DNA of 64,000 nt from Mesorhizobium sp. M7A.F.Ca.US.006.01.1.1 (GTDB taxonomy: Bacteria; Pseudomonadota; Alphaproteobacteria; Rhizobiales; Rhizobiaceae), in the NCBI RefSeq assembly GCF_003997935.1, contig NZ_RZQL01000003.1, positions 32,337-96,336 of the forward strand, in the 5' to 3' direction. The stretch's first letter is position 1; the number at the start of each line of letters is the position of its first letter. Below are positions 36,642-45,660 of this stretch, piece by piece. The position numbers and the translations under genes were made by a program. The notes below the pieces were generated by a model, which saw nothing but the letters and a program-made list of their open reading frames with translations, did no database searches and had not been told where the DNA came from.

Positions 36642-37057
36642 GACGAAGAATAGATCATGGACCCGACGATCAATGCCAGAGCGATCCCCAAGGTTCTGAC
36701 GAACCTGGCTGCCAAGTACCGCGCCTCGCGCCCAGGTGGGCTTCGCCAGCGCTGCGGTCGCCAGTGCGGCGACGACGCGGGCCTGTACGGGCGCGGTTGG
36801 CTCGGCTCGCGAGTGCTTGGTGGTGCAGAGTCTATGATCTCATAGAGTTTCGCCCACTGCTTTGCGCTCAGCCGGGTGCGTGGCCCGTACTTCGCCAGTC
36901 GCGCGTGCATATCGAGGAGGAATTGCCGTTGCCATTTGCTCAGTCGGCCACGAACAAGCGCACCCTTGCGGCCACAATACTGGGCAGCCGGCTGTGTGTG
37001 AATAGGTTCAGAAAGACCTACTGGCTCGCGCGGCAAGAACCCGGTCCTTGGCCACAC
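36638..37057 (-). CDS. Unknown protein with HARLxKYGP motif and C-terminal membrane segment
   Basis: A 139-residue protein. The recognisable part is LSKWQRQFLLDMHARLAKYG followed by PRTRLSAKQWAKLYEII, probably a helical DNA-binding or protein-binding motif. A C-terminal hydrophobic helix (LGIALALIVGSMIYSSS) would tail-anchor it. A degenerate copy of the same motif lies at 39444-39780. The true start may be further in, near LVRGRLSKW. Coupled to the SNase-like gene. Confidence 0.6.
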   Translation of the reverse strand: MWPRTGFLPREPVGLSEPIHTQPAAQYCGRKGALVRGRLSKWQRQFLLDMHARLAKYGPRTRLSAKQWAKLYEIIDSAPPSTREPSQPRPYRPASSPHWRPQRWRSPPGREARYLAARFVRTLGIALALIVGSMIYSSS

Positions 37058-37295
37058 GCTGGGTGGCGCGGCGGAGCGTCATAGCGGGCCAGAGACGGGG
37101 CTTGAGGTGCTTACGAGCGCCATGCGGAAAGTCGTAGGGGCGGCCTGACGCCTCTCGCCTCGCGGATGGAGAGCGCGACAACCTTTGAGCCCTATTTGCT
37201 TTCCGAAGCCCCTTCCAGAAGGGCGACGGGCCGGCGGGCTGATAGGGTCCAAACTCACAACAGCCCGGCCGGTCGCGAAGCGCGAATGTGAGGCA

Positions 37296-37370
37296 GGAAT
37301 TTTTTGTTAGAAATCTCGGAGCGGGTGATCGGACTACCGGCTCGCGCCAAACTCCCCCCTGCCGCCCCTT
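37296..37370. repeat. Imperfect island repeat, copy B
   Basis: Second copy of the repeat at 34172-34240, with GTTAGAAATCTCGGAGCGGG, CCGGCTCGCGCC and CTCCCCCCTGCC blocks. It lies in the 314-base gap 37058-37371, in which I see no gene. Confidence 0.6.
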
Positions 37371-37371
37371 G

Positions 37372-38130
37372 TCATGGATAGACACTGCGGAGGAATGCCA
37401 TCACATTGCCCGGCTTCAGCACGTGGAACAGCTCCCTGCCACCCTGCAGGATCACCCCCGCGAAGTAGGCCCGAAGGTCCGTTCCCTCTAAGTGGATCAC
37501 AAAGGCAGAGCCACCACTCATGCCGTCGGGATCGATTGAAAGGGGGCTTGCTGCACGAACGCGGATCAAAGCGTTGTCCCTCGGCTGCCCGTCCGGCGTG
37601 CAGGCGACGTTAAGGCGAGCCAGCCCAAGATGGTTCTTCGTTTCCAAATCATACGTCTGACCGGCGGATGGATAACCAGTCAGCAGCATCGCCATCACAT
37701 TCGTGACTGGCGTGTCGGGCGGCAATTCCTTCAGCTCGAAGAAACGCCTCTTCAGATCGGGGTGAGCTGCAACGGGTTCTGTGAAATCGAAGGCAGCGAT
37801 GTCGTTCGCGTCGGTATCAGGGCGTGCCTGATAGGTCGCGTAGCCCCCCGAAGTGACCAAGATGCTTCCGTCGTCTTTGAGCATCGCCACCTGCTGCGGA
37901 TCAACGCCCCTCAGCTGATGATTGCTGCACAACAGAATGTACCTGCCGTTGAAGTGGACGGCAGTCGCAGACCCAACCAGCGAGACCTTATAGGTGTCAT
38001 GGTTGTTGTTCACGACGAGGTTGAAGGAGTAAGCGGCCAAAGCCCGCTCGATGGATCTTCCCGGCACAACGAGCCCATTCAGCCGCATGCTCAGCTGTGT
38101 GAGTTCTTCGATCATTGTCCTTTTGTTCAT
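37372..38130 (-). CDS. Trypsin-like serine protease domain protein
   Basis: A 252-residue protein with a chymotrypsin-fold triad in order: H in GRYILLCSNHQLRG, D in DANDIAAFDFTEP, S in DPDGMSGGSAFVI. No signal peptide is present from the ATG at 38130, so it would act in the cytoplasm. The frame stays open to 38385, but that extension is Arg/Ser-rich and unlike protein. Cytoplasmic trypsin-like proteins occur as effectors in several defence systems; here the partner is unknown. Confidence 0.75.
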   Translation of the reverse strand: MNKRTMIEELTQLSMRLNGLVVPGRSIERALAAYSFNLVVNNNHDTYKVSLVGSATAVHFNGRYILLCSNHQLRGVDPQQVAMLKDDGSILVTSGGYATYQARPDTDANDIAAFDFTEPVAAHPDLKRRFFELKELPPDTPVTNVMAMLLTGYPSAGQTYDLETKNHLGLARLNVACTPDGQPRDNALIRVRAASPLSIDPDGMSGGSAFVIHLEGTDLRAYFAGVILQGGRELFHVLKPGNVMAFLRSVYP

Positions 38131-38599
38131 CGAGGCGCCGACTGCCTTGTCTCGCGTGCATCCCTGAAAGGCCTGCCCGCCTGCAACCATACGATCTACC
38201 ATGGGTCGCGCTGAACAGTCAGACCTGTAAGGGTCAGAATAGGCGGCGCGACAGATCGACAACGAAATCTTGGAGCGGGCCTTGTCTCGCGATCTCGCGA
38301 TCACCAAATCAGTGCAGTACTTCGAGAACCGGGAGGGGGGACGCGTTTCGCCCCGTCGGAACGGCCACCAAGGGATTTCCGCCACCAGTGGCCATCACGC
38401 TCGCATGTTAATGATGTGACCCGGCCCGACGGGATGTTGTCGGGAGACTTCTACGGCTGATCGGCTCATTCCCGGGCAAGGGAGTGGTATCCGGCGGAAA
38501 TCTCCGAGAAGGCGAACTTTGACCCATGGGTCGAGGACGCTTTCCGGTGGGCCACAGCCCCAAAAGCATTCTCGCCCAAAACAGAGAAAGCTTTTGCGG
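38131..38599. other. Intergenic region without a clear gene
   Basis: About 470 bases upstream of the protease gene. It would contain its promoter. A short stretch TCTCGCGATCTCGCGATCA at 38284-38302 is a small direct repeat. No other feature is seen. Confidence 0.4.
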
Positions 38600-38761
38600 A
38601 TGAGCCTCCCTCCCTCCCTGATACCCATCGGCGTGACGTGCGCCATCGTCTACTTCACGCTTGCCAGCTACGCGGGTACGTCACCCTCGGCGGCTGGCCG
38701 CGACATCCTCCTCGCTGTGATCGCAGCGATTGCTGCCGCTGTTGTTTCGAAGCTTGAGTAG
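38600..38761 (+). CDS. Possible small membrane protein
   Basis: A 53-residue frame (MSLPPSLIPIGVTCAIVYFT...) with two hydrophobic stretches (IGVTCAIVYFTLASY and ILLAVIAAIAAAVVSKLE). No convincing ribosome site or family. It may be real but could be chance. Confidence 0.35.
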   Translation: MSLPPSLIPIGVTCAIVYFTLASYAGTSPSAAGRDILLAVIAAIAAAVVSKLE

Positions 38762-38887
38762 GATGCAACCGGCTGGTGGTCAGGGCACGTCAATGAGCAA
38801 GTTCTCAATGGTGTGCGCTTGGCGAACCGGGTCGGATGCTGGTTCGATAATGCCCCTTGTCAAGCAATGACCACCCGCCGATGCGCT

Positions 38888-39253
38888 CTACCTATTGGCG
38901 AGGGTCTTGTCCTCCGGCTTCAGCCCGTTCCCAATGGTCTTGCTGGCGATCATTTTGGCTTTAGCGGCGCAGTCAGGCGCAGTGCCGACTATGCACTCCC
39001 GACCGTCGGGCTTGTAGCCATTCCCAATGATCTTGTTGGCGGTCTTCTCGTCCTTAGCGGCGCAGTTAGGAGCGGTGTCGACGATGCATTCCCGACCGTC
39101 GGGCATGACGCCATCCCCAATGATCTTGCTGGCGACGGTTGTTTCCTTTGTGGCGGTCCCAGTGCCATCAGTCGGCTTGATCTCATCGGCAAAGGCACAG
39201 GAAACGCTGAGCGCCAAGGTAAGCATGGCGCATGACACGAACTGCGATTTCAT
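38888..39253 (-). CDS. Exported protein with 31-residue tandem repeats
   Basis: A 121-residue protein with a signal peptide (SQFVSCAMLTLALSVSCAFA, cleavage after CAFA). From residue 41 it has two full 31-residue repeats and one partial one: IIGDGVMPDGRECIV ... APNCAAK, then IIGNGYKPDGRECIV ... APDCAAK, then TIGNGLKPED. Each full unit has two cysteines, which suggests a disulfide per repeat. AGGAG lies ten bases before the ATG. Function unknown, periplasmic or secreted. Confidence 0.75.
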   Translation of the reverse strand: MKSQFVSCAMLTLALSVSCAFADEIKPTDGTGTATKETTVASKIIGDGVMPDGRECIVDTAPNCAAKDEKTANKIIGNGYKPDGRECIVGTAPDCAAKAKMIASKTIGNGLKPEDKTLANR

Positions 39254-39443
39254 GGGTCCGTACTCCTCTCAAGGAAGCGGCTACCATATCACGAATTAAC
39301 CGGGTACCGCTGCGTAATCGGTGACGTTGCCCTTGCCTCTGGAAGCTGATGCTCGTGATCGATCCACTCAAGGCAGCAGGGCAGAACCTAAGCCAGATGC
39401 GGCGACCCTCCAACTGGCTTGGGGACGCGCCAGACAAACACTA

Positions 39444-39780
39444 TCACAGGCTGGGCAAACCTGCTGGCGTTGGTCGTGACGAGACGGCCCATAGAGCTTG
39501 GTGCGCTGCTTGTAGGTTACCTCGTGTTGGGACCGTATTTCTCCAGGCGCGCGTGAATGTCGATGAGAAATTGACTTGCCATTGGCTGAGGCGACCGCTG
39601 CCCAGCGCAATCTCGATATGGAACTTCAGATCCTCGGTTCCATGCGTGAATGCCCCAGGCCTCACAGGCAGGCCCGCTGCCTTGCTTTTGGGCAAGCAGG
39701 TCGAAGGCACATGTATGGCTTCGGCTGCTGCGGTTGCCGGCGTTGCGGTTGAGGGAAAGCAGGGCTGGATGGATTGGCAC
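39444..39780 (-). pseudogene. Degenerate copy of the HARLxKYGP gene
   Basis: MASQFLIDIHARLEKYGPNTR is encoded about 39517-39580 on the minus strand, matching FLLDMHARLAKYGPRTR of the gene at 36638. After it the frame stops, and a shifted frame continues with KQRTKLYG, resembling KQWAKLYE of the intact copy, then a hydrophobic stretch. It appears to be a decayed paralogue. The rest of 39254-39822 holds nothing else I can support. Confidence 0.55.
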
Positions 39781-39822
39781 GGATGAGGCGCGGGCATCCC
39801 TTTGGACGCCCGCGCCCGAGAG

Positions 39823-40371
39823 TCACTCGAAATCACCGCTACTGTCGGCGGGGTTGGGTAGCTCTTCGATCTGCGGTGCCTCATCCAGCGAGGGCGACGG
39901 CTCAATGGAGGGCCCAAACTCACTTGGTGCCTGCGGCTCCGGCGAGGGCAGCGGATCCGATGGCGGCACTTCCGGCGGAATATCGAGCCCGTTCGGGAAG
40001 CCCGGGATGCCTGGCACGGGCTCAGGCTCGCCAATCTTCGGCGTCTCGACCGGTGGTTCGGGCGACTTTGTAGGTTGCTGCGGATTAATGACCACGTCAG
40101 CACGGCCACTAACGTTGCCGCTTGGCGACAGCACACCGGTAGCGTGAACATCGACGCCATCGCCCTTGATCGTGGCGCCGCCATAGAGCCCGCCGTTGGG
40201 GATCGGCACAATCGCCGCGCCGGGGTAGGTCTGGTTCGGCGGAGCGCCGGGGCTCGGCTCATGCGGGCCGCCGGGTTGGTGGGGATTTGTCGACTGGGTC
40301 TGGGCCAAGGCCGGCGCCGCGGCGAGGCTGACTGCGGTCGCGACAACTAGGCGGAGATAGAGAGTTTTCAT
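39823..40371 (-). CDS. Exported proline-rich protein
   Basis: A 182-residue protein with a signal peptide (LYLRLVVATAVSLAAAPALA, cleavage after ALA). The mature part is low-complexity, rich in proline, glycine and glutamate (e.g. VPPSDPLPSPEPQAPSEFGP), with a central ATIKGDGVDVHATGVLSPSG that may form strands. GGAGAACACC precedes the ATG. Probably a periplasmic spacer or surface protein; no family match. Confidence 0.7.
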   Translation of the reverse strand: MKTLYLRLVVATAVSLAAAPALAQTQSTNPHQPGGPHEPSPGAPPNQTYPGAAIVPIPNGGLYGGATIKGDGVDVHATGVLSPSGNVSGRADVVINPQQPTKSPEPPVETPKIGEPEPVPGIPGFPNGLDIPPEVPPSDPLPSPEPQAPSEFGPSIEPSPSLDEAPQIEELPNPADSSGDFE

Positions 40372-40470
40372 TGGTGTTCTCCATGTTGATTTAGTTTTAG
40401 TCCCGACATCGGAACTATGGAGAACGTAAATTCGAATATGATTTATGGGAACGAAAAGAATTACTCGATG

Positions 40471-40532
40471 TTGTGCGTATATCTATTCGAACCTCTTGTG
40501 CGTACAAACATGCTCTTTTCTTGTGTGCACAA
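40471..40532. repeat. Three direct repeats at 25-base spacing
   Basis: TTGTGCGTAT at 40471, TTGTGCGTAC at 40496 and TTGTGTGCAC at 40521 begin exactly 25 bases apart. The second and third are nearly palindromic (TTGT....ACAA). They lie in an AT-rich gap before the gene at 40623. They could bind a regulator or replication initiator. Confidence 0.5.
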
Positions 40533-40622
40533 CGAATATCGAAAGTAGTGCATCGAAATACGCCATAATGCGGCCGCAATCCCGATCGAGTCTTCGCTGC
40601 ACCATTGCAACGGGAGGTACTC

Positions 40623-41564
40623 GTGACAACTAGCCTTTCCAATATGTCGGACCAGAGCCTTATCCGGCTTGGACGCGACCTCATGCCAACCATGGCGGCT
40701 CTTGCCCGCGAAGCGGGTGTCCACGTCAACTCGTTCTGGCGCGTTTTGCGAAATAGCGCCGCAGCGTTGAGTTATCCAAATCGAGCCGCAGTGGAGAGAG
40801 CGGTGGAGCGTCGGCTCGATCTTCCTCAGTTCTCAAATCGCATAGAGGGTGAGAATAACGAACTCAGTTTCCACTTTGAGCTGGCGGACGCCGGCCGCAG
40901 AAAAAAGGCGGCTTCGGCAGGCTTGAGGGCTCTGATGGAAGACCGCTGGTTCTTCTTACGTTCCATCGACCCGGACCGGGACGACGACCCTGCCGGGATG
41001 TTCTTTCTGATCGCGCGCTATGCCCTGGTGTCACTTTGGTCAGGCGTACCATTGGACGGCCTGGCTCGCACTGAGTTGGCCGGATTTGCCCTCAGCGCAC
41101 TCACGTCGTGTGATAAGATCCTTCGCGGGAAGGCCGAAGACCCGCTCCGCCGAAACTTGGGTCGCGTGCTCAGCTTGAAGGCTTCGGCCTTGCAGCAGAG
41201 GACCCTCGTGGAGAGCGGGAACGTACCGCCTCTAATAGACATCCTTCAGGCTGAAGAACTGCGGACTCTTGCCAAACACCACGACGAGACGTTCAGGAGC
41301 TTTGCGCGATCGACGCATCACCCCGGATTTAAGACCGCCGGCCTGAACGCTGTAACGTCCGCGTCGGCTTTCGCGGACCACGCTTCGGACGCCGATGAGC
41401 GCAAGCGCGTCATAAAGGCCGGCAGGTTTGCCTACGGCCGTCTTACGGAGGTATGGCCCGAATTTAAGAACATTGACCACGTCGAGTGGTCTCGGGTGCC
41501 TCCAGCGGAAGACCCCGACCTGCAGGTTTTCCGTTCCGAAATTGCTCTGGATGACAAGTTCTAG
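40623..41564 (+). CDS. Unknown protein with N-terminal helix-turn-helix
   Basis: A 313-residue protein. The N-terminus carries a HTH-like segment (MAALAREAGVHVNSFWRVLR). The rest is helical, without known motifs (LIARYALVSLWSGVPLDGLA ...). The start is GTG at 40623, with GGGAGGT five bases upstream. The repeats at 40471-40532 lie before it and may be its own operator. Function unknown. Confidence 0.65.
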   Translation: MTTSLSNMSDQSLIRLGRDLMPTMAALAREAGVHVNSFWRVLRNSAAALSYPNRAAVERAVERRLDLPQFSNRIEGENNELSFHFELADAGRRKKAASAGLRALMEDRWFFLRSIDPDRDDDPAGMFFLIARYALVSLWSGVPLDGLARTELAGFALSALTSCDKILRGKAEDPLRRNLGRVLSLKASALQQRTLVESGNVPPLIDILQAEELRTLAKHHDETFRSFARSTHHPGFKTAGLNAVTSASAFADHASDADERKRVIKAGRFAYGRLTEVWPEFKNIDHVEWSRVPPAEDPDLQVFRSEIALDDKF

Positions 41565-41742
41565 AAAGGAGATTTCCAGTGATTATCATCAAGCCAACCT
41601 CCTGACACTCAGGTCAACTATGAGCGCCGACCGATGGCCGGCGCCTCGTTTTGACCAATAAGCAAGGAACCCGTAGCTTCATTCGAACCCGTTCTTGTGA
41701 CATCTCGACTACGCCTGATCCGCCTTCACCTTGAGAGAAGGG

Positions 41743-42588
41743 TCACACAGCGCTGCCCGAGCGTACCGTGATAGTGTCCTTCACGTGCGCCGGTTTTGCA
41801 CAACCCGGCTTCGGCACCCAAATGGCCGAATTTTCATCTCCGAACGGGATTGCTCGGCCATCAAGAACACAGATGCCCACCGCCGCACACACGACCGCGT
41901 CAAGCATGTCTTCGTAAGCCTTCCATTCTTTCGCTGATGCCGCCTCCCAATTGAAGGCGGACAACGCTTGCTCGACGCCCGCGACTTCATTGTCGAGCAA
42001 TCCGACAATCGTGCGCATCTCTCGCCAGATGTTGAGAAGCCGAACGTACCTTGGCTCGTCGGGCCAGTACTTTCTGCGGTTGCCAAACTTATACGGAAGA
42101 CGTCGCTCGGACGCAGCAAACTCGATCAAAGCCGGATGCGGGTAGACTTCTACCAGACCGCTCGACACGTCACCGGACGTTCGCAGTTCATAGCCTCTCT
42201 GCTCATAGCCGAACCGTAGCGCATCGCTGACTGCCCCCGGACGAAAAGCGCTAGGTGTATGCGTTGAGGCCCAGCGTTGCCCATAGGCACGAGAGACTGA
42301 GTCATCGCTCGCACGGCGGGCTTGGATCGGCGTCCGTGATAGCGGCATATCTACCGCGATGAGATCGACCGGCAAACCGGCTAAGGCGGATGCCGCTGTT
42401 AGCACTTCTTGGGCACCGGGTGCCGGGTTGGAGTGACTTACAGCGTTACCCTCCGCAATCGAACAGAAGGCGCGGTAGGATGCGGCTACTGCTCGCAGCT
42501 CCCAGCCATTGGAATTTTCGATTACAAGCGCCACACCGCTCGGCTGCGTCATGGTCCACGCAGCGTCAATTCCCAGTACGGCTCGCAT
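41743..42588 (-). CDS. DUF429 family protein (RNase H-like fold)
   Basis: A 281-residue protein of the DUF429 family: MRAVLGIDAAWTMTQPSGVA, LIAVDMPLSRTPIQARRASD, VSRAYGQRWASTHTPSAFRP, VEVYPHPALIEFAASERRLP and a late acidic DMLDAVVCAAVG. The two acidic ends (GIDAAW and D in the late helix) fit the RNase H-like fold predicted for this family; activity is unknown. GGAGAC lies three bases before the ATG. Separate transcript between the HTH-like gene and the primase. Confidence 0.85.
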   Translation of the reverse strand: MRAVLGIDAAWTMTQPSGVALVIENSNGWELRAVAASYRAFCSIAEGNAVSHSNPAPGAQEVLTAASALAGLPVDLIAVDMPLSRTPIQARRASDDSVSRAYGQRWASTHTPSAFRPGAVSDALRFGYEQRGYELRTSGDVSSGLVEVYPHPALIEFAASERRLPYKFGNRRKYWPDEPRYVRLLNIWREMRTIVGLLDNEVAGVEQALSAFNWEAASAKEWKAYEDMLDAVVCAAVGICVLDGRAIPFGDENSAIWVPKPGCAKPAHVKDTITVRSGSAV

Positions 42589-42845
42589 CTTGTCTCCGGC
42601 AACACCGAAACCATGTTTGATAATCAGGCTAGATGAATGCCCGCACTACTGGCAAGACAGACTACATCTTTCCTCGAAGCTACGTAGGGGCGTAGTTCCA
42701 AGTTCCTCAGTTCCGGAAGCGAACAGGGGCGAACGACAAACAAAAGAATAATTTCAAACATATCCACATTACTGGAACTCTGGAACCGAGGTAAATGCTG
42801 AAGATGCCATTGATTTTGTTTAGCATTTGCGGTTCCGGCATCCTG

Positions 42846-45131
42846 CTAACTATGGAACCGTTCGGCAACCGGAGAACCCTGAAGTGTGGATATGACTGCC
42901 AGCGTCGTTCCCGTTGATGTTCGCCGCCCCTCATAGTGGGTCTTTCGGGCTGAGTGATCCGATGTCAACCAATCTTCGACCTTTGAAACTGCCCACAAAT
43001 CAACAGTGCGCCCCCCGGACAGCTTCGTCTTGTCCAGTTTTCGGTAGCCAAGCTCATTCATTGCGGCGCGAACCTGCTTGAGGCTAAATTGGTTCTGACC
43101 AAGGGGCGTGTTGAGCCATCGCATTACATCGTTCAATGTGACCAATTCTCCATCCCCAAAACGCACGAGGTCCTCAATCTCCATGGCGGCGGAGGTTCGG
43201 CTTGACAAAATTATCTCCCGTTTCGCCTCTGTCATTGGCGGTCGGCTGTTCGGAGACCAAGCCGAGATATCCATCTCTTGTAACCAGGCCTTGAAACAGT
43301 CAGCTTGCCTCAACCCAAAGCTCCAGAGGAACTCATAATAGGGTTGCGGCTGCTGAGGAGCATCGATGCGGAATACCGCGTTTCGGCGATCATCCTTTTC
43401 CAGCGAAGCTGGCACGGCGTGGTTGGTAAAAATGAAAATACCACGGGGCGTGCGGACCGAGTGCGAGCGGACGAATTTGTCGGAAGCAAGCACTTTCTCC
43501 GCAGTGATCCAAGGCTTGATGCTGTTCGACACTTCCCATCTATGAGCGGTTGCCATTTCCTCAATAACCAGGACCTGGCGATTGCCTAGGGCTTGTTTGT
43601 AGTCCGACGCGTGTAACCCGCAATCGTCGACGAAAACATTTGAGTCGCCAAACAGCTCTCTTAGCAGCTTGGCGACGAAGGACTTCCCAACGCCCTGACC
43701 TCCTATAAGCATGATGGCACTTTCGATCTTGACTGAGGGCTTCTGCAGCAGATGGGCAAGGTATTTGTAAAACCATTCACGTTCGTCATTGTTAGGTAGC
43801 AAATAGGCGAAATGCCTTTGAATGACGGAGCAATCGCCGTTCGCAGCGCTGACTCCGCCGCTGACCCAACTGTTGAGGACGAGCGTGCCGATCTGATCGA
43901 CGATGAGCCTTCGATCGCCAGGAATGTAGTCGACCAATTTCACTTTTGGCGATCGTCGATCTCTGATGAAATCCAAGTGCGGCTTTGCAACACGGTGGGC
44001 AAATTGGTTGTCGAAAGACTGTCGGGCCAACGGGGGTTCGTCCCGTGTAACGCACCTATAGGAGTCCGTGTCGCCGGCAAGCACATATGATTTTTGCAGC
44101 TCCAACAGTTGCTCGTCTCCGCGTGCGAGTGCATAGGGCGATGCGATGTCCGATGCCTTGAAAGGACACCGTTTGCAGGCAGTGCAGCCTAGGTCATTTT
44201 CAATGCTCGCGCATGTTCGGGGTTTGGCTTCCGCCGCCTGTCGCAGTTTTCTTGCGGTCTCTGACTCGTCGTACCGTGATGTATCAAGCGCGGACAGTTC
44301 GTGGAAACGGGCCTCTCCATCCTGACAGCGTACTGCGATAGTGGCAGCAGCATACCACTCTGGCTCCGTTACTTTATTTGGTTCCGCAGTCAGCCGTTGA
44401 AGAAATCCGCAGTGTCGTTCCGCCAGCTCAAAGCTGCCATCAGCCTCGGACTTCTTCGTGGTGGATTGAGCCGTTTGTCGCGACTTTAATGGGATAGCCC
44501 CAAGGCCAATCAAGGCTTCGAGTTGCTCGATCCGATAGCGGTCGCCACCCGCCTCGGCAATTGCAACGATGACGCTCGTTCCATATTTGTGATTGATGGC
44601 GCCAACGGGTCGGGTCACGCGAGCGAGGTCGGACACATTGTCGAGCTTGCGGCCCGAGGCTGCGAACGTGTTTTGTAGCAACGAATGCATACCCTTGAGG
44701 ACCGCCGAGACGCGTGTTCGATCTTGCTCCGTCTCAATCCTGAACGGCTCGTCAAAGAGGTAGTGCAAATAGAGCCCACCTCCTGATTGGACAACCCGCG
44801 TCGGTTTTGGCAACGGAGATCGGGCAAGCAATTCCAGCGCCTCTCCCTCGCTCTCGGGATAGTTCTTGGCCGCGTGTTTTCCAGTGTTCAGATCTACGTC
44901 GAACAGGACGCCAGGTACAACGCTGGCGCTGTCGGCGCGACGGTCGGGTTGATCGAACAAGCACCAGCTCACATATACGCTTTCAAGTCCGTCGAGCTTC
45001 TTAGCGAATGAGCTTAGCTGATCAGCTTCTTGCGGCCAAGCAAACGAGCGGCTGTTGCCCTTGACCGAAAACACATTTGCGAAGCCGCTATGGCCCAGCC
45101 AATTTTCATGGAAATATTGGAGGTCGATCAC
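42846..45131 (-). CDS. Primase-helicase, replication protein of the island
   Basis: A 761-residue protein. The N-terminal PrimPol-like domain has metal-site aspartates in GVLFDVDLN (about 78-80), RVVQSGGGLYLHYLF (115-124) and DLARVTRPVGAINHK (168-182). A zinc knuckle follows (C307, C316, C319, C322). The C-terminal superfamily 3 / DUF5906-type helicase has Walker A GGQGVGKS (477-484), a Walker B region VLVIEEM and sensor FIFTNHAVP. It would start and drive element replication after excision. The start is GTG at 45131, in a GTGA overlap with the HTH gene upstream. Confidence 0.85.
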   Translation of the reverse strand: MIDLQYFHENWLGHSGFANVFSVKGNSRSFAWPQEADQLSSFAKKLDGLESVYVSWCLFDQPDRRADSASVVPGVLFDVDLNTGKHAAKNYPESEGEALELLARSPLPKPTRVVQSGGGLYLHYLFDEPFRIETEQDRTRVSAVLKGMHSLLQNTFAASGRKLDNVSDLARVTRPVGAINHKYGTSVIVAIAEAGGDRYRIEQLEALIGLGAIPLKSRQTAQSTTKKSEADGSFELAERHCGFLQRLTAEPNKVTEPEWYAAATIAVRCQDGEARFHELSALDTSRYDESETARKLRQAAEAKPRTCASIENDLGCTACKRCPFKASDIASPYALARGDEQLLELQKSYVLAGDTDSYRCVTRDEPPLARQSFDNQFAHRVAKPHLDFIRDRRSPKVKLVDYIPGDRRLIVDQIGTLVLNSWVSGGVSAANGDCSVIQRHFAYLLPNNDEREWFYKYLAHLLQKPSVKIESAIMLIGGQGVGKSFVAKLLRELFGDSNVFVDDCGLHASDYKQALGNRQVLVIEEMATAHRWEVSNSIKPWITAEKVLASDKFVRSHSVRTPRGIFIFTNHAVPASLEKDDRRNAVFRIDAPQQPQPYYEFLWSFGLRQADCFKAWLQEMDISAWSPNSRPPMTEAKREIILSSRTSAAMEIEDLVRFGDGELVTLNDVMRWLNTPLGQNQFSLKQVRAAMNELGYRKLDKTKLSGGRTVDLWAVSKVEDWLTSDHSARKTHYEGRRTSTGTTLAVISTLQGSPVAERFHS

Positions 45132-45580
45132 TTCTCGTCTCCATCGTTGTTGGCCAATCGAGTCGACAACTGGGTAATGTCGCCAAAAGCGATTTCGGGG
45201 ACTTCCCAATCCTCACAACTTAATTCAAGAGGTTCGTCCCCAGCGTCCCAAACTATCTGGGTGCGGAACGGTCGTACATGCCAGGCGCCGTCACGGGTCT
45301 GAAAAACCGCAAAGATGCTGCCATGGATAGTCGCCTGAAATGAGGGTTTAATCAGGCGGACCGCCACAGTGCCGCTGCGAGTTTCATGTGTCACATAAGT
45401 GTTATTGCCGGCCTGATCCGGCGTCCAGCGGTTTACCAATTCTTCTGACCACCGCAACTGTCGACCGATTTTGTTAGGCTGCGGAAAAGCTCCTCTGGCA
45501 CACATTCTACGAAGTGTTCGCTCTTTAATGCCCAACCGCTCACAAACATATCTAACATCTGCAAATTTATTGCAACTCAT
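45128..45580 (-). CDS. Excisionase/MerR-like DNA-binding protein
   Basis: A 150-residue protein with an N-terminal winged helix of the AlpA/Xis type: FADVRYVCERLGIKERTLRR, then MCARGAFPQPNKIGRQLRWS. The C-terminal 80 residues are unfamiliar. AAGGAT precedes the ATG at 45580 by eight bases. It is translated with the primase gene and divergent from the HTH gene at 45702. Likely role: excision or control of the replication operon. Confidence 0.72.
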   Translation of the reverse strand: MSCNKFADVRYVCERLGIKERTLRRMCARGAFPQPNKIGRQLRWSEELVNRWTPDQAGNNTYVTHETRSGTVAVRLIKPSFQATIHGSIFAVFQTRDGAWHVRPFRTQIVWDAGDEPLELSCEDWEVPEIAFGDITQLSTRLANNDGDEK

Positions 45581-45601
45581 CGACAATATCCTTATATTAA
45601 T

Positions 45602-45632
45602 CTTGCGTTCCATAGTAGATGGAAGTCGCAAG
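45602..45632. promoter_or_regulatory. Operator-like inverted repeat between divergent regulators
   Basis: Arms CTTGCGTTCCAT and ATGGAAGTCGCAAG pair around a five-base centre, with a two-base bulge on the right arm. It lies 22 bases upstream of the Xis-like gene. Probably bound by one of the two flanking HTH proteins. Confidence 0.55.
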
Positions 45633-45660
45633 CGGTCAGGACAAGCCATGACTGCCCAGC

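Noticed and set aside
38131..38385. N-terminal extension of the trypsin-like gene
   Set aside because: The stretch is Arg/Ser-rich with no family likeness, and the ATG at 38130 better fits the start of the protein-like sequence.
40471..40532. CRISPR array
   Set aside because: Only three ten-base units with no conserved longer repeat, and no cas genes nearby.
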